This document shows, piece after piece, positions 7,721 through 18,092 of a stretch of 64,000 nucleotides of DNA. This stretch comes from Verrucomicrobiota bacterium. Lineage in GTDB: Bacteria > Verrucomicrobiota > Verrucomicrobiia > Limisphaerales > Pedosphaeraceae. Each line of letters begins with the position of its first letter. Position 1 is the stretch's first letter. The notes under the pieces were generated by a model. The model saw nothing but the letters and a program-made list of their open reading frames with translations. It was not told the DNA's origin and did no database searches. The translations under genes and the position numbers were made by a program. The DNA lies in contig JAJPHR010000053.1 of NCBI GenBank assembly GCA_021325145.1, positions 22,194 through 86,193 on the forward strand, read 5' to 3'.

Positions 7721-8455
7721 TCACCCCTTCACAAAGAACGCATCTGCTTGCAACAACTCTCCCGTCACCGAGCGGCAGGCTTCGCTCAACTCGACCAGTT
7801 GAAATCCGCAGCCGGTCAACGCGGCGTAGAGATCGCTGAAGGTTGAAGACCCGGAATACAAAGGCTTAAACGAACATTCCGTCCAAACCCGCTTCGTCCG
7901 CTTCAGTGTCTCCCGCCCGCCGGCCAAAACCAGGTGTTCCACGCCTTGAACGTCGATTTTCAGCAGATCGATGGTCGAAACATTTGCTTCGGCAACAATG
8001 CTGTCCAGCGTGCGTTGGGCACACGACAGAACACGTTCCTTGCCCACGAGCAGAGAGTTTAGTTCAGGCAAGTCGCGGCGCAACGGCAGCAGCGAAGCCG
8101 TGGCCTCGTCATCGTTGACCCGCAGATCAGTGACGCCGGATTTGTCGGCGAGCGCGCACTCGAAGATTCGATAATCAGCCTCCGGAAAACGTTCCCGCAG
8201 TTTGGCCGCTTTGTGCGGCAGCGGCTCGACCATCACGCCGGCATGCAAACCGCAATAGCACGCCAGCCCGAACGTGAAATCTCCGTTATACGCGCCCACA
8301 TCCACCAGATGGATGGGTTCGTCCCGGCGCAAGTGCTTCAGCAAAGTCTGGGGAATCCCATAAAGGCCGGCATAGGGAATGCCGAGCGTGGCGTGCAAGG
8401 TTTCGCGCCAGAAAGTCTTGAGCCGGCGTCGAAACAGAGGCTTGCCTTTGATCAT
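7721..8455 (-). CDS. FkbM family methyltransferase (second of pair)
   Basis: 244 residues. The SAM-binding stretch IHLVDVGAYNGDFTFGLACY is followed by the FkbM-typical acidic motif LLKIDVQGVEHLVLAGG and an R-T-L-D-S-I-V segment. FkbM enzymes O-methylate sugars or small molecules, often within glycan clusters. The ATG at 8455 overlaps the stop of the upstream FkbM gene by four bases (ATGA), so the two are translationally coupled. The frame is open farther upstream, but that would overlap the preceding gene extensively. Confidence 0.85.
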   Translation of the reverse strand: MIKGKPLFRRRLKTFWRETLHATLGIPYAGLYGIPQTLLKHLRRDEPIHLVDVGAYNGDFTFGLACYCGLHAGVMVEPLPHKAAKLRERFPEADYRIFECALADKSGVTDLRVNDDEATASLLPLRRDLPELNSLLVGKERVLSCAQRTLDSIVAEANVSTIDLLKIDVQGVEHLVLAGGRETLKRTKRVWTECSFKPLYSGSSTFSDLYAALTGCGFQLVELSEACRSVTGELLQADAFFVKG

Positions 8456-9177
8456 GGATTCGCCGTTCCCGCAGCCAGGCGGCGTCGCGCGAAACGCCGT
8501 TTGAAAAAAAAGCGCACGCACCGCACCGGCGTATCCAGCCAGATTTCCTTCCACAACTGGAACCGCTCCTGCGGCGTGCTCAAAGAGAATGCCGCGCCTC
8601 GGGGCACATACCAGTTGTTGCACCCGGTGCGTTTGACGAGCCGATAACCGCGCCCCACGATCCAGCGATGCACGGACAACCGTTGCAAGTGGTCCTCGAT
8701 CAACAAAACTGCTGGACGATGCCGCGGCAGGTCAAAACCGTTGAGCACTTCCAACTCCGCCCCCTCGACATCGAGGGAAACGAAATCAAGCTTGGGATTG
8801 CCCGCTTCGGTCAGCACCTGGTCCAAGGTTCGGATTTCGACTTCCTCGGTGCGCTCTCGGGAAACGCCGTCCTGCAACACCAATCCCGAAAGCGCATCGC
8901 TGCCGGCTGCCACCGAGAAGCGCGCGCGACCGCATTGCTCCGGCGAGCCAAGGGCCAATTGGAAAACCCGGCTGCGCGGACGTTCCCGGCGAAGCACTTC
9001 GCAATTGGCGGTCAGTGGTTCGACGAGAATGCCCGTCCAGCCGTTTTGCTCGAACAACCAGGTCTGGCTGCAGAGCGTCGGATGATTGGCGCCCGCTTCC
9101 AGAAAGAATCCCTGCTTCCGCCCGCCAAAGTATTTCCATAGCAACAGGTCTTCGCCAAACTGGGAATACGAATTCAT
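8452..9177 (-). CDS. FkbM family methyltransferase (first of pair)
   Basis: 241 residues beginning MNSYSQFGEDLLLWKYF, the usual start of this FkbM subgroup. The SAM-binding region is GFFLEAGANHPTLCSQT and the second motif DFVSLDVEGAELEVLNGFD. It heads the minus-strand group FkbM-FkbM-deacetylase. The product is likely cytosolic, and the acceptor is presumably a surface sugar, by context only. Confidence 0.86.
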   Translation of the reverse strand: MNSYSQFGEDLLLWKYFGGRKQGFFLEAGANHPTLCSQTWLFEQNGWTGILVEPLTANCEVLRRERPRSRVFQLALGSPEQCGRARFSVAAGSDALSGLVLQDGVSRERTEEVEIRTLDQVLTEAGNPKLDFVSLDVEGAELEVLNGFDLPRHRPAVLLIEDHLQRLSVHRWIVGRGYRLVKRTGCNNWYVPRGAAFSLSTPQERFQLWKEIWLDTPVRCVRFFFKRRFARRRLAAGTANP

Positions 9178-9581
9178 TCACTCGGGATTATGGTGCACCT
9201 GTCCCAACGAGGCAAGGATGGAGGAGGGCAGGCCCAATCCTGCTGCGGAACGCAGAGCTCCGGCTCGGTTCGATGATGCGCCTCGTATCCGGGCGGACTG
9301 GAGTTCCGCGCCCCTTCCGGCAGCCCCGTCATGGGAGCGACGCCTATCCCACCTGTGGTACGATTATGTCATCCAATCTCCTACACTACGTAAGCAATCT
9401 TCACCTTGGCCGTCGCCCGAAATGGGGCGAAAATAGCTGCCATGGTTTTGTGAATTTACCCGGCCCAGCCGCGAAACAGCAATTAATGGTCAGCTATGAG
9501 CAAAACCCGGCCTTCAGTAGACGTGCGATCCCGTCGATGTTTGGTACTATAGGTGCTTTTGTGACACGCGGAGCCCGAAAT
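9178..9581. other. Intergenic region between divergent FkbM and kinase genes
   Basis: About 400 bases separate the minus-strand FkbM gene from the plus-strand kinase. The kinase frame is open through it, but the composition of the translation (many Arg/Pro, no family signal) argues against coding. It should hold two divergent promoters; I see a TACTATA-containing stretch near 9544 and no clear operator. Confidence 0.4.
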
Positions 9582-12500
9582 ATGATGAAAAAATCAGCCC
9601 AGGCTCAAACCAGCCCGGGGTTCAGCATTAAACAAGACCATGGCCAGCACGTTACCGGGCGCTGGGCTGCGCTTCTTGTGAGCTGTCTTTGCGCGTGGCT
9701 CGGCAGTGTCCCATCTTGGGGCGATCAGGCGGCGGCACCCGAGGAGATCACCACATTCCACCAGTTTTACGCTCTGTCCTCGGAACTTGCCTCGAACGGC
9801 GCGCCGGTCCGGCTCAAAGGGACGGTGGTCTGTTACGACACGGGATGGAATCAGTTGTACGTTCATGACGGAGTCGAAGTCGCCTGGTTGAGCGCCCATG
9901 ATTTTCAAACCAACCTCCAGGCGGGCTTGAATATCGAGATCACTGGGTCCACTACTTCCGGGCTGGGCGGCCCGGCCTTGACCAACCTTCACCTGCAAGT
10001 GCTTGGCCATGGAACGTTGCCAAAGGCCAAACGTCTTGAGCTCACAGAGCTGAGCAACGACTTGGGGCAATGGGTTGAAGTCAAGGGCTCCGTCAGGGTG
10101 GCGGATACCAGCCAGGAACGCCTCGCTCTGGTGCTTCAGGACAAAAGCCTGTCGTGCCTTGTCTATGTGATGGGGTTGCCGACAACCAACGATTTTAAAT
10201 GGCTGCCGGGTTCCAACGTCCGCCTACGCGGAATCAATGCGAGCAAGGTAATTGGAGGCCGCCTCGACTCGGCTTGCATCTTCGTGCCGGGGCTGGATGA
10301 AGTCACCGTCCTCGAACATGGTCCCAAACCTTCGGAAATGCCAGTCGTATCAATTGACGCCCTGCTGAACCGGGACCTCGGTTCCTGGACCAACAACCCC
10401 GTGCATTTGAATGGTCTGATCGTTTCCTACAAGCCGGGCGAATCGCTGATAGTTAAAGACGCCACGGGTTTCATCCGCGCCCGGGTGGTCCAATTTACCG
10501 GGGCTCAAGTGGATGAGCGCGTCGATGTGTGGGGATATCTAAGCGTTTTACCAAATGAAACCATTTTGCGCGACGCCTGCTTTGAGATCCAACATTCGTT
10601 GCCTGCCAATACTGCGCTGGCGTTGGCAAATCAATCTATCGCGAAGCCGTCCAGCAATGGTCCGGTGATTACCCGCCTTTCCGATATTTGCAAAATGAGT
10701 CGCGAGGAAGCATCTCGGGGCTTGCCGGTTCGATTACAGGGGATCGTCACTTACGCGGACCCGGATTGGGGCAACTGTTTCGTCCAGGACCGAAAGAACG
10801 CCATTTACGTTGCTCTCAGCCAAAAGGATGTTACTGAAGGTCAGTGGGTCGAAGTGACCGGTCAGGTCAGCCCCGGTGGTTTCGCTCCGGAAATAATCAA
10901 TTCCAGCATCCGCTACTTATCGACCACGAACCTGCCGGAGCCGGTCAAAGTGGATCTCGAAGATTTGGCCAATGGACATTTGGATTCCCATTGGGTGCAA
11001 CTGGAAGGCGTGGTCAGGCGGGTGACCGACGAATGGGGCCATACGACCCTGAGCCTGACCACACCCCAAGGCCGGTTCAAAGCCACGGTGCTCAAGCCAA
11101 ACGACGGCCCCCCGCCGCCGAATCTGATTGACGCGCTGGTGAGTGTCCAGGGCGCTTGCACCTCCGAAATGAACACCCGCGGCCAATTGACCGGCATCAG
11201 TCTGCGCGTGCCGGGTTTCAAACAAGTGAGAATCCTGGAATCGGTGCCTGCCGACCCGTTCACGGTTCAGTCTGCGGCCATCAGTTCGGTTTCGACGTTT
11301 GATCCAGGCCGATTGGCTGGCCGCCGGGTGAAGGTGAGCGGCAGCGTCACCCTGGTTCTCCCGGAACAAGGGTTCTACATCCAGGATGCTTCGGGAGGCA
11401 TTCGCGTTAGCAGCGCCCAAACCAACCAGCTTCAAATCGGCGATGTGGTCGATGTTCTTGGTTTCCCGGCCATGGGCGATTTTTCACCTTACTTGGAGGA
11501 AGCCACCTTTCGGCACACCGGTTCCGGCTCCGTGCCAAAGCCCCAACCTGCCACAGCTGAGGCGATTTTGCGTGACGGAACCAACGACGCGGTCCTCGTA
11601 CAAATCGAGGCCTCGCTTGTCCAGCGCGTTCCTCATTCCGCTCATCCCAAACTCGTGCTTCAGTCCGGACCAATCCTTTTTACCGCCAGTTTGGCAACTC
11701 AATCTGCGGGCCAGGGCATTCCCTCCTTTCAAGTCGGCAGCTTGCTCCGGTTGACGGGCGTGTGCTCCATCCAGAGTGGCGAACGCCATGAGCCCGAATC
11801 CTTTCGTCTTCTGGTTTCAGACTCCCGGCAGGTGGCGCTCCTGAGCACCCCGCCTTGGTGGACGATTCAGCACAGCCTGATGCTTGCCGGCGGTCTGGCG
11901 CTGGGCGGGCTGTTGGCCTGGGCATGGAGCGGGTCGTTGCGCCGGCAGGTCCGGGCGCAAACTGAAGTTATCCGCCGAAATCACCAGGAGTTGGTTACCA
12001 TTTCCCGGCAGGCCGGCATGGCCGAGGTCGCCACCGCCGTCCTGCATAATGTCGGCAATGTCCTCAACAGCATCAACGTTTCTGCTGCGGTCGTGACGGA
12101 TGCGTTGCGCAAATCCAAAAGCGGCAATGTGTCCCGGGTTGCCACCATGATGCAGGAACACGCCGCGGATTTGGGCCGCTTCATGACCGAGGAAAAAGGA
12201 CGCCAGTTGCCGGATTACCTCGTCAAATTGGGCGGAAAACTCCAGGAGGAAAACCGGTTCATTCTGAACGAACTCACCTCCCTCACCAACAACATCCAGC
12301 ACATCAACGACATCGTGGCGATGCAGCAAAGTTACGCCAGGATCGGCGGCATGACGGAAAAGGTCAAAATCACGGATCTGGTCGAGGACGCCTTTCGCAT
12401 GAACGTCGGCGCCTTGGACCGCCATCAAATCCAGCTCGTTCGCGAATACGACCCCTCCCATTCCCCCGAGATCATCGTGGATAAACACAAGGTGTTGCAG

Positions 12501-12824
12501 ATACTCGTCAACCTCGTGAGCAACGCGAAATACGCATGCTCAGAGTCCGGCCAGCGGGACAAACGCCTCACCCTTCGCGTCACCAGCGGAGATGAACGGG
12601 TTAGAATATCCTGCGTGGACAACGGCGTGGGAATCGTTCGCGAAAATCTGACTCGGATTTTCAGCCACGGCTTTACCACGCGCAAAAACGGCCACGGCTT
12701 CGGGCTCCACAGTGCCGCTCTTGCCGCCAAAGAGTTGGGCGGCGCATTGCTGGCGTACAGCGAAGGCCCGGGCCAGGGCGCAACCTTTACCCTCGAACTG
12801 CCGCTATCACCGAAGCATTCATGA
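9582..12824 (+). CDS. Membrane sensor histidine kinase with repeated beta-rich periplasmic modules
   Basis: 1080 residues from the ATG at 9582 (MMKKSAQ). A signal-type hydrophobic stretch (AALLVSCLCAWLGSVPSWG) is followed by ~700 periplasmic residues made of at least five related modules of 70-90 residues, with recurring patterns such as G-x-PVRLKGTVVCYD...LYVHDG, G-LPVRLQGIVTYAD...CFVQD and AGRRVKVSGSVTLV...FYIQDASGGIRV. They look like OB-fold/tRNA_anti-like repeats. A transmembrane helix lies at about residues 760-785. The kinase core has LHNVGNVLNSINVSA (His822) and an ATPase domain with DNGVGI and GHGFGLHSAAL. The His is followed by Asn, not Glu/Asp. It overlaps the next gene by 4 bases. 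Confidence 0.82.
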   Translation: MMKKSAQAQTSPGFSIKQDHGQHVTGRWAALLVSCLCAWLGSVPSWGDQAAAPEEITTFHQFYALSSELASNGAPVRLKGTVVCYDTGWNQLYVHDGVEVAWLSAHDFQTNLQAGLNIEITGSTTSGLGGPALTNLHLQVLGHGTLPKAKRLELTELSNDLGQWVEVKGSVRVADTSQERLALVLQDKSLSCLVYVMGLPTTNDFKWLPGSNVRLRGINASKVIGGRLDSACIFVPGLDEVTVLEHGPKPSEMPVVSIDALLNRDLGSWTNNPVHLNGLIVSYKPGESLIVKDATGFIRARVVQFTGAQVDERVDVWGYLSVLPNETILRDACFEIQHSLPANTALALANQSIAKPSSNGPVITRLSDICKMSREEASRGLPVRLQGIVTYADPDWGNCFVQDRKNAIYVALSQKDVTEGQWVEVTGQVSPGGFAPEIINSSIRYLSTTNLPEPVKVDLEDLANGHLDSHWVQLEGVVRRVTDEWGHTTLSLTTPQGRFKATVLKPNDGPPPPNLIDALVSVQGACTSEMNTRGQLTGISLRVPGFKQVRILESVPADPFTVQSAAISSVSTFDPGRLAGRRVKVSGSVTLVLPEQGFYIQDASGGIRVSSAQTNQLQIGDVVDVLGFPAMGDFSPYLEEATFRHTGSGSVPKPQPATAEAILRDGTNDAVLVQIEASLVQRVPHSAHPKLVLQSGPILFTASLATQSAGQGIPSFQVGSLLRLTGVCSIQSGERHEPESFRLLVSDSRQVALLSTPPWWTIQHSLMLAGGLALGGLLAWAWSGSLRRQVRAQTEVIRRNHQELVTISRQAGMAEVATAVLHNVGNVLNSINVSAAVVTDALRKSKSGNVSRVATMMQEHAADLGRFMTEEKGRQLPDYLVKLGGKLQEENRFILNELTSLTNNIQHINDIVAMQQSYARIGGMTEKVKITDLVEDAFRMNVGALDRHQIQLVREYDPSHSPEIIVDKHKVLQILVNLVSNAKYACSESGQRDKRLTLRVTSGDERVRISCVDNGVGIVRENLTRIFSHGFTTRKNGHGFGLHSAALAAKELGGALLAYSEGPGQGATFTLELPLSPKHS

Positions 12825-15523
12825 TCGCTGACCTGCCACGACCCCAGGGAAAAAACGCCAGCCCGGCCGCCAATGTTGCGGGCCCGGACGGCTTGGATCC
12901 CTCGCGCGTCTTGATCATCGATGATACACAGGCAATCCACGGGGACTTTCATAAAATCCTGGCAAGCGTTCATGACTCCAGCCTGGAACAGGCGGACGCT
13001 GAATTGTTCGGCATTGAGGCGGACGTCACTTCGCGGGCCACCTTCGATCTGGATTCAGCCTATCAAGGCGAGGAAGGCCTGGCGCTGGTGCAGCGCGCCG
13101 TCCAGGCTGGCCGTTGTTATTCGATGGCGTTTGTCGATATACGGATGCCTCCAGGCTGGGATGGCGTCGAGACTGCCTCGCGGCTGTGGGCGGTCGATCC
13201 TGATCTCCAAATAGTCATTTGTACCGCCTATTCGGATTATTCCTGGGAAGAAATGGTCCAACGCCTGGGCAACCGCGACAGCCTCGTCATTCTCAAAAAG
13301 CCGTTTGACACCGTAGAGGTTCTCCAACTGACCCATGCCCTCACCAGAAAGTGGCTTCTCACCAGGCAGGCGAAGGCGCGCTTTGCCGAATTGGAGGCCA
13401 GAGTTGCGGAGCGAACCCGGGAATTGAGCGCCGTCAACAAAAAGTTGCTGCTCGATATCAGCCAGCGCGAGCGCGCGGAAGCCCGGCTGGCGGCGTTTTC
13501 GAATCTGAGCCAGCGGCTTAGCGTGACTAAAACCGCCCGGGAGGCGGGTCAGATCATTGTAAACGTGGCTGATGAGTTGCTCGGCTGGGACGCCTGCAGT
13601 TTCGCCCTCTACTCACCTGCGGAAAACAAGCTGCATGTCGTGTTGGAGATGGACACGATTGATGGCCGGCGTTCTCCTGATGGTGCGGTTTATGGCCCCA
13701 TGGAACCGTCCCCGCTCGCGCGCCGGACGATCCAGGGTGGCGCCCAGTTGATTTTGAAGGACAAACCGGACCAACTGGCGGCGGACGGCGTGCCATTTGG
13801 CGATGCTGCGCGCCCTTCGGCGTCGATTCTTTTTGTTCCGGTCCGCGACGCCTCGGTCGTCATCGGCGTCCTTTCCATTCACAGTTACACTCCCAACGCC
13901 TATAATCATCAAAGTTTGGAGACTCTCCAAAGTTTGGCGGATCATTGCGGCGGGGCTTTGGAGCGGATCCGCACTGAAGAAGCTCTGCGCGCCGCCCAGG
14001 ACCGATTGAACCATCTGCTCCGTCAAAGTCCGGCCGTCATCTATTCGTTCAGGACCGGCGGTGAAATGAACACCCCGGCTTGGGTAAGCGAAAACGCCAC
14101 CCATCTGGTCGGTTACTCGCCTGCCGAATGCACCCTCCCCAACTGGTGGTCCACCCACGTTCACCCGGGTGATCGGGACAGCGTCATGGCGGAGCGTGCC
14201 CGGCACTCGCTGGAACACGAGGCCACGCTCGAGTATCGGCTTCGCCACAAAAATGGCGAATACCGATGGGTTCGGGACCAATATCGGCGGATGAGCGATT
14301 CGGGTGCAGCCTCCGGCGAGGTCGTCGGCACCTGGATGGATGTCACCGCCCAAAAGGAACTGGAAGAACAACTGCGGCAGGCGCAAAAGATGGAAGCCGT
14401 CGGCCAGCTTGCCGGCGGCGTGGCTCACGATTTCAACAATCTTCTGGCGGTCATTCTCGGCAATACCGAACTGGTATTGATGACCGCCCGGTCCAGTCTT
14501 TCGGAGCAAACCATCGAATGTCTCAACCAGGTGACCGCGGCCTCGCAACGGGCCACCAACCTGACCCGGCAGTTGCTGGCCTTTAGCCGCAAACAGATCC
14601 TGCACTCGCGGCCCCTCAACCTGAACGACGTCATCGGCAACCTCACCAAGATGCTCAACCGGATTATCGGCGAAGACATCGAGCTGCACTGCACCTATGC
14701 TCGCTCGCTGCCTCCGGTCCAGGCTGACATCGGCATGCTCGAACAAGTCCTGGTAAATCTGGTGGTCAACGCGCGCGATGCGATGCCACAAGGGGGCGAG
14801 CTTCGGATCCAGACAGAAAAGTGCGCCTTCGCCAATTGCTCCCAGGAACACCCGGAAGCCCGGCCCGGTGACTTTGTGTGTTTGACTGTGACCGACACCG
14901 GCTCGGGTATTGCCTCCGAGCACTTGCCCCACCTGTTCGAGCCGTTTTTTACGACCAAGGAGGTTGGCAAGGGCACTGGCCTTGGTTTGGCGACCGTTCA
15001 TGGCATCATTAAACAACACCAGGGTTGGATTGAAGTCGCCAGCCAGCCTCAAGCCGGAGCCATTTTCCGAATTTTCCTGCCCGTCTATTACGGCCCGTCG
15101 GTGCCCGAAGCGCAAATCGCGACTACCGTGACTCCGCGGGGAGGCAGCGAATCCATTCTCCTCGTGGAAGACGACGAATCGGTGTGCTCCCTGACTCGCC
15201 GCATGCTCATGGACTTTGGCTATCATGTGCAGGTGGCCCGCTCGGGACTCGAAGCCCTGGACTCGTGGCAGAACCGCACGAGAGAATTCAAGCTGCTTCT
15301 GACCGACATCGTCATGCCGAACGGGGTCAATGGCATTGAATTGGCCGAGCAACTCTGCGCACAGCAACCCGCCCTCAAGGTGCTCTTCATGAGTGGCTAC
15401 AGCGGGGATGCGGTCGCCAAAAGAGGCTCCCTGGACGGGGGGCTGAAACATCGCCTGCTGCAAAAACCCTTTCGTTCTCAGGAACTCATCCAGATCGTTC
15501 GTCAGTGCCTGGACGAACCATGA
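12821..15523 (+). CDS. Hybrid sensor kinase: REC-coiled coil-GAF-PAS-HisKA-HATPase-REC
   Basis: 900 residues in this order: an N-terminal receiver with VLIIDDTQ and acceptor Asp106 ([13 protein letters not shown]); a coiled coil ([20 protein letters not shown]); a GAF domain (~225-385); a PAS domain (~395-515) ending in a PAC motif; a HisKA domain with His536 in [11 protein letters not shown]; an ATPase domain with DTGSGI and [13 protein letters not shown]; and a C-terminal receiver with Asp829 (LLLTDIVMP). No transmembrane helix is visible, so it is cytosolic. ATG/TGA overlap with the upstream membrane kinase suggests one signalling unit; phosphotransfer from that kinase to the N-terminal receiver is an attractive inference. 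No output DNA-binding domain is present. Confidence 0.9.
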   Translation: MIADLPRPQGKNASPAANVAGPDGLDPSRVLIIDDTQAIHGDFHKILASVHDSSLEQADAELFGIEADVTSRATFDLDSAYQGEEGLALVQRAVQAGRCYSMAFVDIRMPPGWDGVETASRLWAVDPDLQIVICTAYSDYSWEEMVQRLGNRDSLVILKKPFDTVEVLQLTHALTRKWLLTRQAKARFAELEARVAERTRELSAVNKKLLLDISQRERAEARLAAFSNLSQRLSVTKTAREAGQIIVNVADELLGWDACSFALYSPAENKLHVVLEMDTIDGRRSPDGAVYGPMEPSPLARRTIQGGAQLILKDKPDQLAADGVPFGDAARPSASILFVPVRDASVVIGVLSIHSYTPNAYNHQSLETLQSLADHCGGALERIRTEEALRAAQDRLNHLLRQSPAVIYSFRTGGEMNTPAWVSENATHLVGYSPAECTLPNWWSTHVHPGDRDSVMAERARHSLEHEATLEYRLRHKNGEYRWVRDQYRRMSDSGAASGEVVGTWMDVTAQKELEEQLRQAQKMEAVGQLAGGVAHDFNNLLAVILGNTELVLMTARSSLSEQTIECLNQVTAASQRATNLTRQLLAFSRKQILHSRPLNLNDVIGNLTKMLNRIIGEDIELHCTYARSLPPVQADIGMLEQVLVNLVVNARDAMPQGGELRIQTEKCAFANCSQEHPEARPGDFVCLTVTDTGSGIASEHLPHLFEPFFTTKEVGKGTGLGLATVHGIIKQHQGWIEVASQPQAGAIFRIFLPVYYGPSVPEAQIATTVTPRGGSESILLVEDDESVCSLTRRMLMDFGYHVQVARSGLEALDSWQNRTREFKLLLTDIVMPNGVNGIELAEQLCAQQPALKVLFMSGYSGDAVAKRGSLDGGLKHRLLQKPFRSQELIQIVRQCLDEP

Positions 15524-15634
15524 TCCTGGGCGGCGCTAACTAATTCGCCGCGCCCCGCTTATCCCGCGTCGGATGCTCAATGGCTGATTGACAAATCTGG
15601 GGCACCCCGCATCTTTTCGCTGACAAACGCTTGA

Positions 15635-16600
15635 ATGAAAAATGAAGTCTCATTAGTGACGGGTGCAGCGGGTTTCATCGGCAGCCATCTCGTGGACCGG
15701 CTCCTGGATTCCGGCCACCGCGTCATCGGTGTGGACAACCTGATTTTGGGCCGGCGCGCCAACCTGGCCGACGCGGCCAAAAACGACCAGTTCAGTTTTG
15801 TGGAACTCGATGTCAACGACGTCGAAGCCGGCCTCGCTTTTCTGCGTGAGGAAACCGCGCGCAGCCCGATTCAAACTGTCTGGCATCTCGCCGCGAATTC
15901 GGACATTCAAGCGGGAGGGCTTGATCCCGACGTCGATCTCCGGCTCACTTTTCTTACGACCTATAACGTCTTGAAGTTGGCGCAAACCTTTAAAATCCCC
16001 CAAATCGTTTTCGCCTCCACCTCCGCCATCTATGGTGACAATGACCGCGTGCTCAAGGAAGACACCGGGCCGTTGTTCCCGGTTTCCAACTATGGCGCGA
16101 TGAAGCTGGCGTCCGAAGGCATCATCACCGCCGCATTGGAACGGTTTCTCCAGCGCGCGTGGATTTGCCGCTTCCCAAACGTGGTGGGCGGCCGCGCCAC
16201 GCACGGAGCGATTTTTGATTTTATCAAAAAGCTTCGGGCCAACCCGGCTGAATTGGAAGTCCTGGGCGACGGCTTGCAGGAGAAGCCGTATTTGCATGTC
16301 CGTGAGTTGGTGGACGCCATGCTGTTCATTTTCCAGCGCAGCCAGGAAAAGCTGAACTGCTTCAACATCGCCCCGGAGAAGGGCGCCAGCACCGTGCGGT
16401 CCATCGCCGAAGCGGTCGTGCGCGCCGCCGCGCCGGGCGCGCGCATCCGTTACACCGGTGGTTCGCGCGGCTGGGTCGGCGACGTGCCGCGCTTCCGCTA
16501 CTCCACCGAAAAACTTAAAGCGCTCGGGTGGTCGCCAAAACTCTCTTCCGACGAAGCGGTCGAATTGGCCATCCGCGAAAACCTCGGGAGGGGGGCATGA
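15635..16600 (+). CDS. NAD-dependent sugar-nucleotide epimerase/dehydratase
   Basis: 321 residues, an extended SDR of the GalE/RmlB type. The NAD motif GAAGFIGSH is at residues 10-18, the serine segment is VFASTSAIYGD, and the catalytic Tyr153-xxx-Lys157 is in NYGAMKLASE. It begins a plus-strand run leading to an HddC-GmhB fusion and an HddA kinase, so a nucleotide-activated heptose is a plausible substrate; the sequence alone does not fix it. UDP-hexose epimerase activity is an alternative. Confidence 0.85.
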   Translation: MKNEVSLVTGAAGFIGSHLVDRLLDSGHRVIGVDNLILGRRANLADAAKNDQFSFVELDVNDVEAGLAFLREETARSPIQTVWHLAANSDIQAGGLDPDVDLRLTFLTTYNVLKLAQTFKIPQIVFASTSAIYGDNDRVLKEDTGPLFPVSNYGAMKLASEGIITAALERFLQRAWICRFPNVVGGRATHGAIFDFIKKLRANPAELEVLGDGLQEKPYLHVRELVDAMLFIFQRSQEKLNCFNIAPEKGASTVRSIAEAVVRAAAPGARIRYTGGSRGWVGDVPRFRYSTEKLKALGWSPKLSSDEAVELAIRENLGRGA

Positions 16601-16781
16601 AGCACGAATCGGGGTGGGGACGGCCCATCCCAAAAACTTCCCGCGTTCCAGCAGCCAATGGGCTCCAAGCCCCGGAGGGATGGCCGAGAATAGCCCATCC
16701 AACTCTCCGATCCGCCCCCAGCCCCTCCGCGACAGAACCTTCGGTGAATTTTCAAAGGCCATCAGCCCCGCGAACCAACCC

Positions 16782-18092
16782 ATGAGCCAGGTCGTTATTC
16801 TTGCCGGTGGAATGGGCACGAGGCTGAGGGCGCGGTTGGGTGATTTGCCCAAGCCGATGATTCCAATCGCCGGCAAGCCGCTGCTGGAGCATCAAATCGA
16901 ACTGGCCCGGCAGCATGGCTTCAACGATGTCCTTATCTTCGCCTGCTATCGGGCTGATCTGATCGAACGCCATTTCGGCGATGGGAGTCGCTGGGGGATG
17001 CGGATCCGCACGGTGGTCGAGCGCGAGCCGTTGGGAACGGCTGGCGCGGTGTTGGCCGGGTTTGATTTGTTGGCGGAGGAATTCGTGGTGATGTACGGCG
17101 ATACGATGGTGAACGTGGATTTGGAACGAATCCGTCAGGCCCATCAACGCGCGCAGGCCAATGCCACGCTGCTATTGCATCCGAACGATCACCCGCTCGA
17201 TTCCGATCTCGTGGAAATGGACACGGCGAGTTGGGTCACCGCCTTTCACAATCGCCCGCATCCCGCTGACCGTTGGTTCCAAAACCTTGTCAACGCGGGG
17301 CTTTACCTGATTCGGAAAGCCGCCTTGCATCCATGGATTTCTTCGAAGCAGGCGATGGATTTCGGCAAGGACCTTTTTCCCGCCATGCTGCAGCGGGGTG
17401 CGAGGCTGCTCGGTTACAACAGCCCGGAATATATCAAGGACATCGGCACTCCGGAGCGATACGACAAAATTTGCGCCGAGCACGCGGCGGGAGTGGTGCA
17501 GCGCAGTTCGCTGGGCACGCCGCAACGGGCGGTATTCCTCGATCGGGACGGCACGCTGATCAAGGAAGTGGACGGTTTGACCCGCGCCGACCAGTTGGAA
17601 TTGCTCCCGAATGCGGCGGAGGCGGTTCGTGAATTGAACCATCACGGCTGGCGCGCGGTCCTCGTAACCAACCAACCGGTCGTGGCCAAGGGCTTTTGCA
17701 CCGAATCCGATGTTCTCACAATCCACAACAAACTCGAAACCTTGCTGGGTCGCGAGCATGCGTTCCTCGACCGCATTTATTGGTGCCCGCACCATCCGGA
17801 AAAAGGGTTTCCCGGCGAACGGCCCGACTTGAAAATCGACTGTTCCTGCCGCAAACCCAAGCCCGGCTTGTTGCTTCAGGCGCAGCAGGAGTTGAACCTT
17901 GATCTCAATTCAAGCTGGCTGATCGGCGATTCCACCACGGACGTTGAAACTGCGCGCAACGCGGGCGTCAAATCCGTGCTCGTCCGCACCGGGCACGGCG
18001 GCCGGGACGGCAAATTCAGCGCCGCGCCGAATTTCACCGGGGATAACGTGCTCGACGCGGTGCGCATTCTTATGGCAAAAAGCATACCGTGA
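16782..18092 (+). CDS. Fused heptose-1-phosphate nucleotidyltransferase (HddC-like) and heptose bisphosphate phosphatase (GmhB-like)
   Basis: 436 residues with two enzymes in one chain. Residues 1-~235 are a sugar nucleotidyltransferase: VVILAGGMGTRLRA is the nucleotide loop, LPKPMIPIAGKPLLEHQIE follows, and FVVMYGDTMVNVD carries the metal-binding Asp. Residues ~250-430 are a HAD-IIIA phosphatase with LDRDGTLIKEVDG (Asp254, Asp256), VTNQPVVAKG, and the GmhB zinc loop CPHHPEKG...CSCRKPKPG. Together they would convert heptose 1,7-bisphosphate to heptose 1-phosphate and then to NDP-heptose. The start is the ATG at 16782. It overlaps the HddA gene by four bases (GTGA). Confidence 0.86.
   Translation: MSQVVILAGGMGTRLRARLGDLPKPMIPIAGKPLLEHQIELARQHGFNDVLIFACYRADLIERHFGDGSRWGMRIRTVVEREPLGTAGAVLAGFDLLAEEFVVMYGDTMVNVDLERIRQAHQRAQANATLLLHPNDHPLDSDLVEMDTASWVTAFHNRPHPADRWFQNLVNAGLYLIRKAALHPWISSKQAMDFGKDLFPAMLQRGARLLGYNSPEYIKDIGTPERYDKICAEHAAGVVQRSSLGTPQRAVFLDRDGTLIKEVDGLTRADQLELLPNAAEAVRELNHHGWRAVLVTNQPVVAKGFCTESDVLTIHNKLETLLGREHAFLDRIYWCPHHPEKGFPGERPDLKIDCSCRKPKPGLLLQAQQELNLDLNSSWLIGDSTTDVETARNAGVKSVLVRTGHGGRDGKFSAAPNFTGDNVLDAVRILMAKSIP

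Noticed and set aside
13613..15463. 616-codon open frame antisense to the hybrid kinase
   Set aside because: It is a mirror of a high-GC gene: its translation is Arg/Gly/His-rich with no domain, and the sense strand has seven clear domains.
15653..16876. 407-codon frame antisense to the epimerase
   Set aside because: Low-complexity Arg/Gly composition, and the sense frame has complete SDR motifs.
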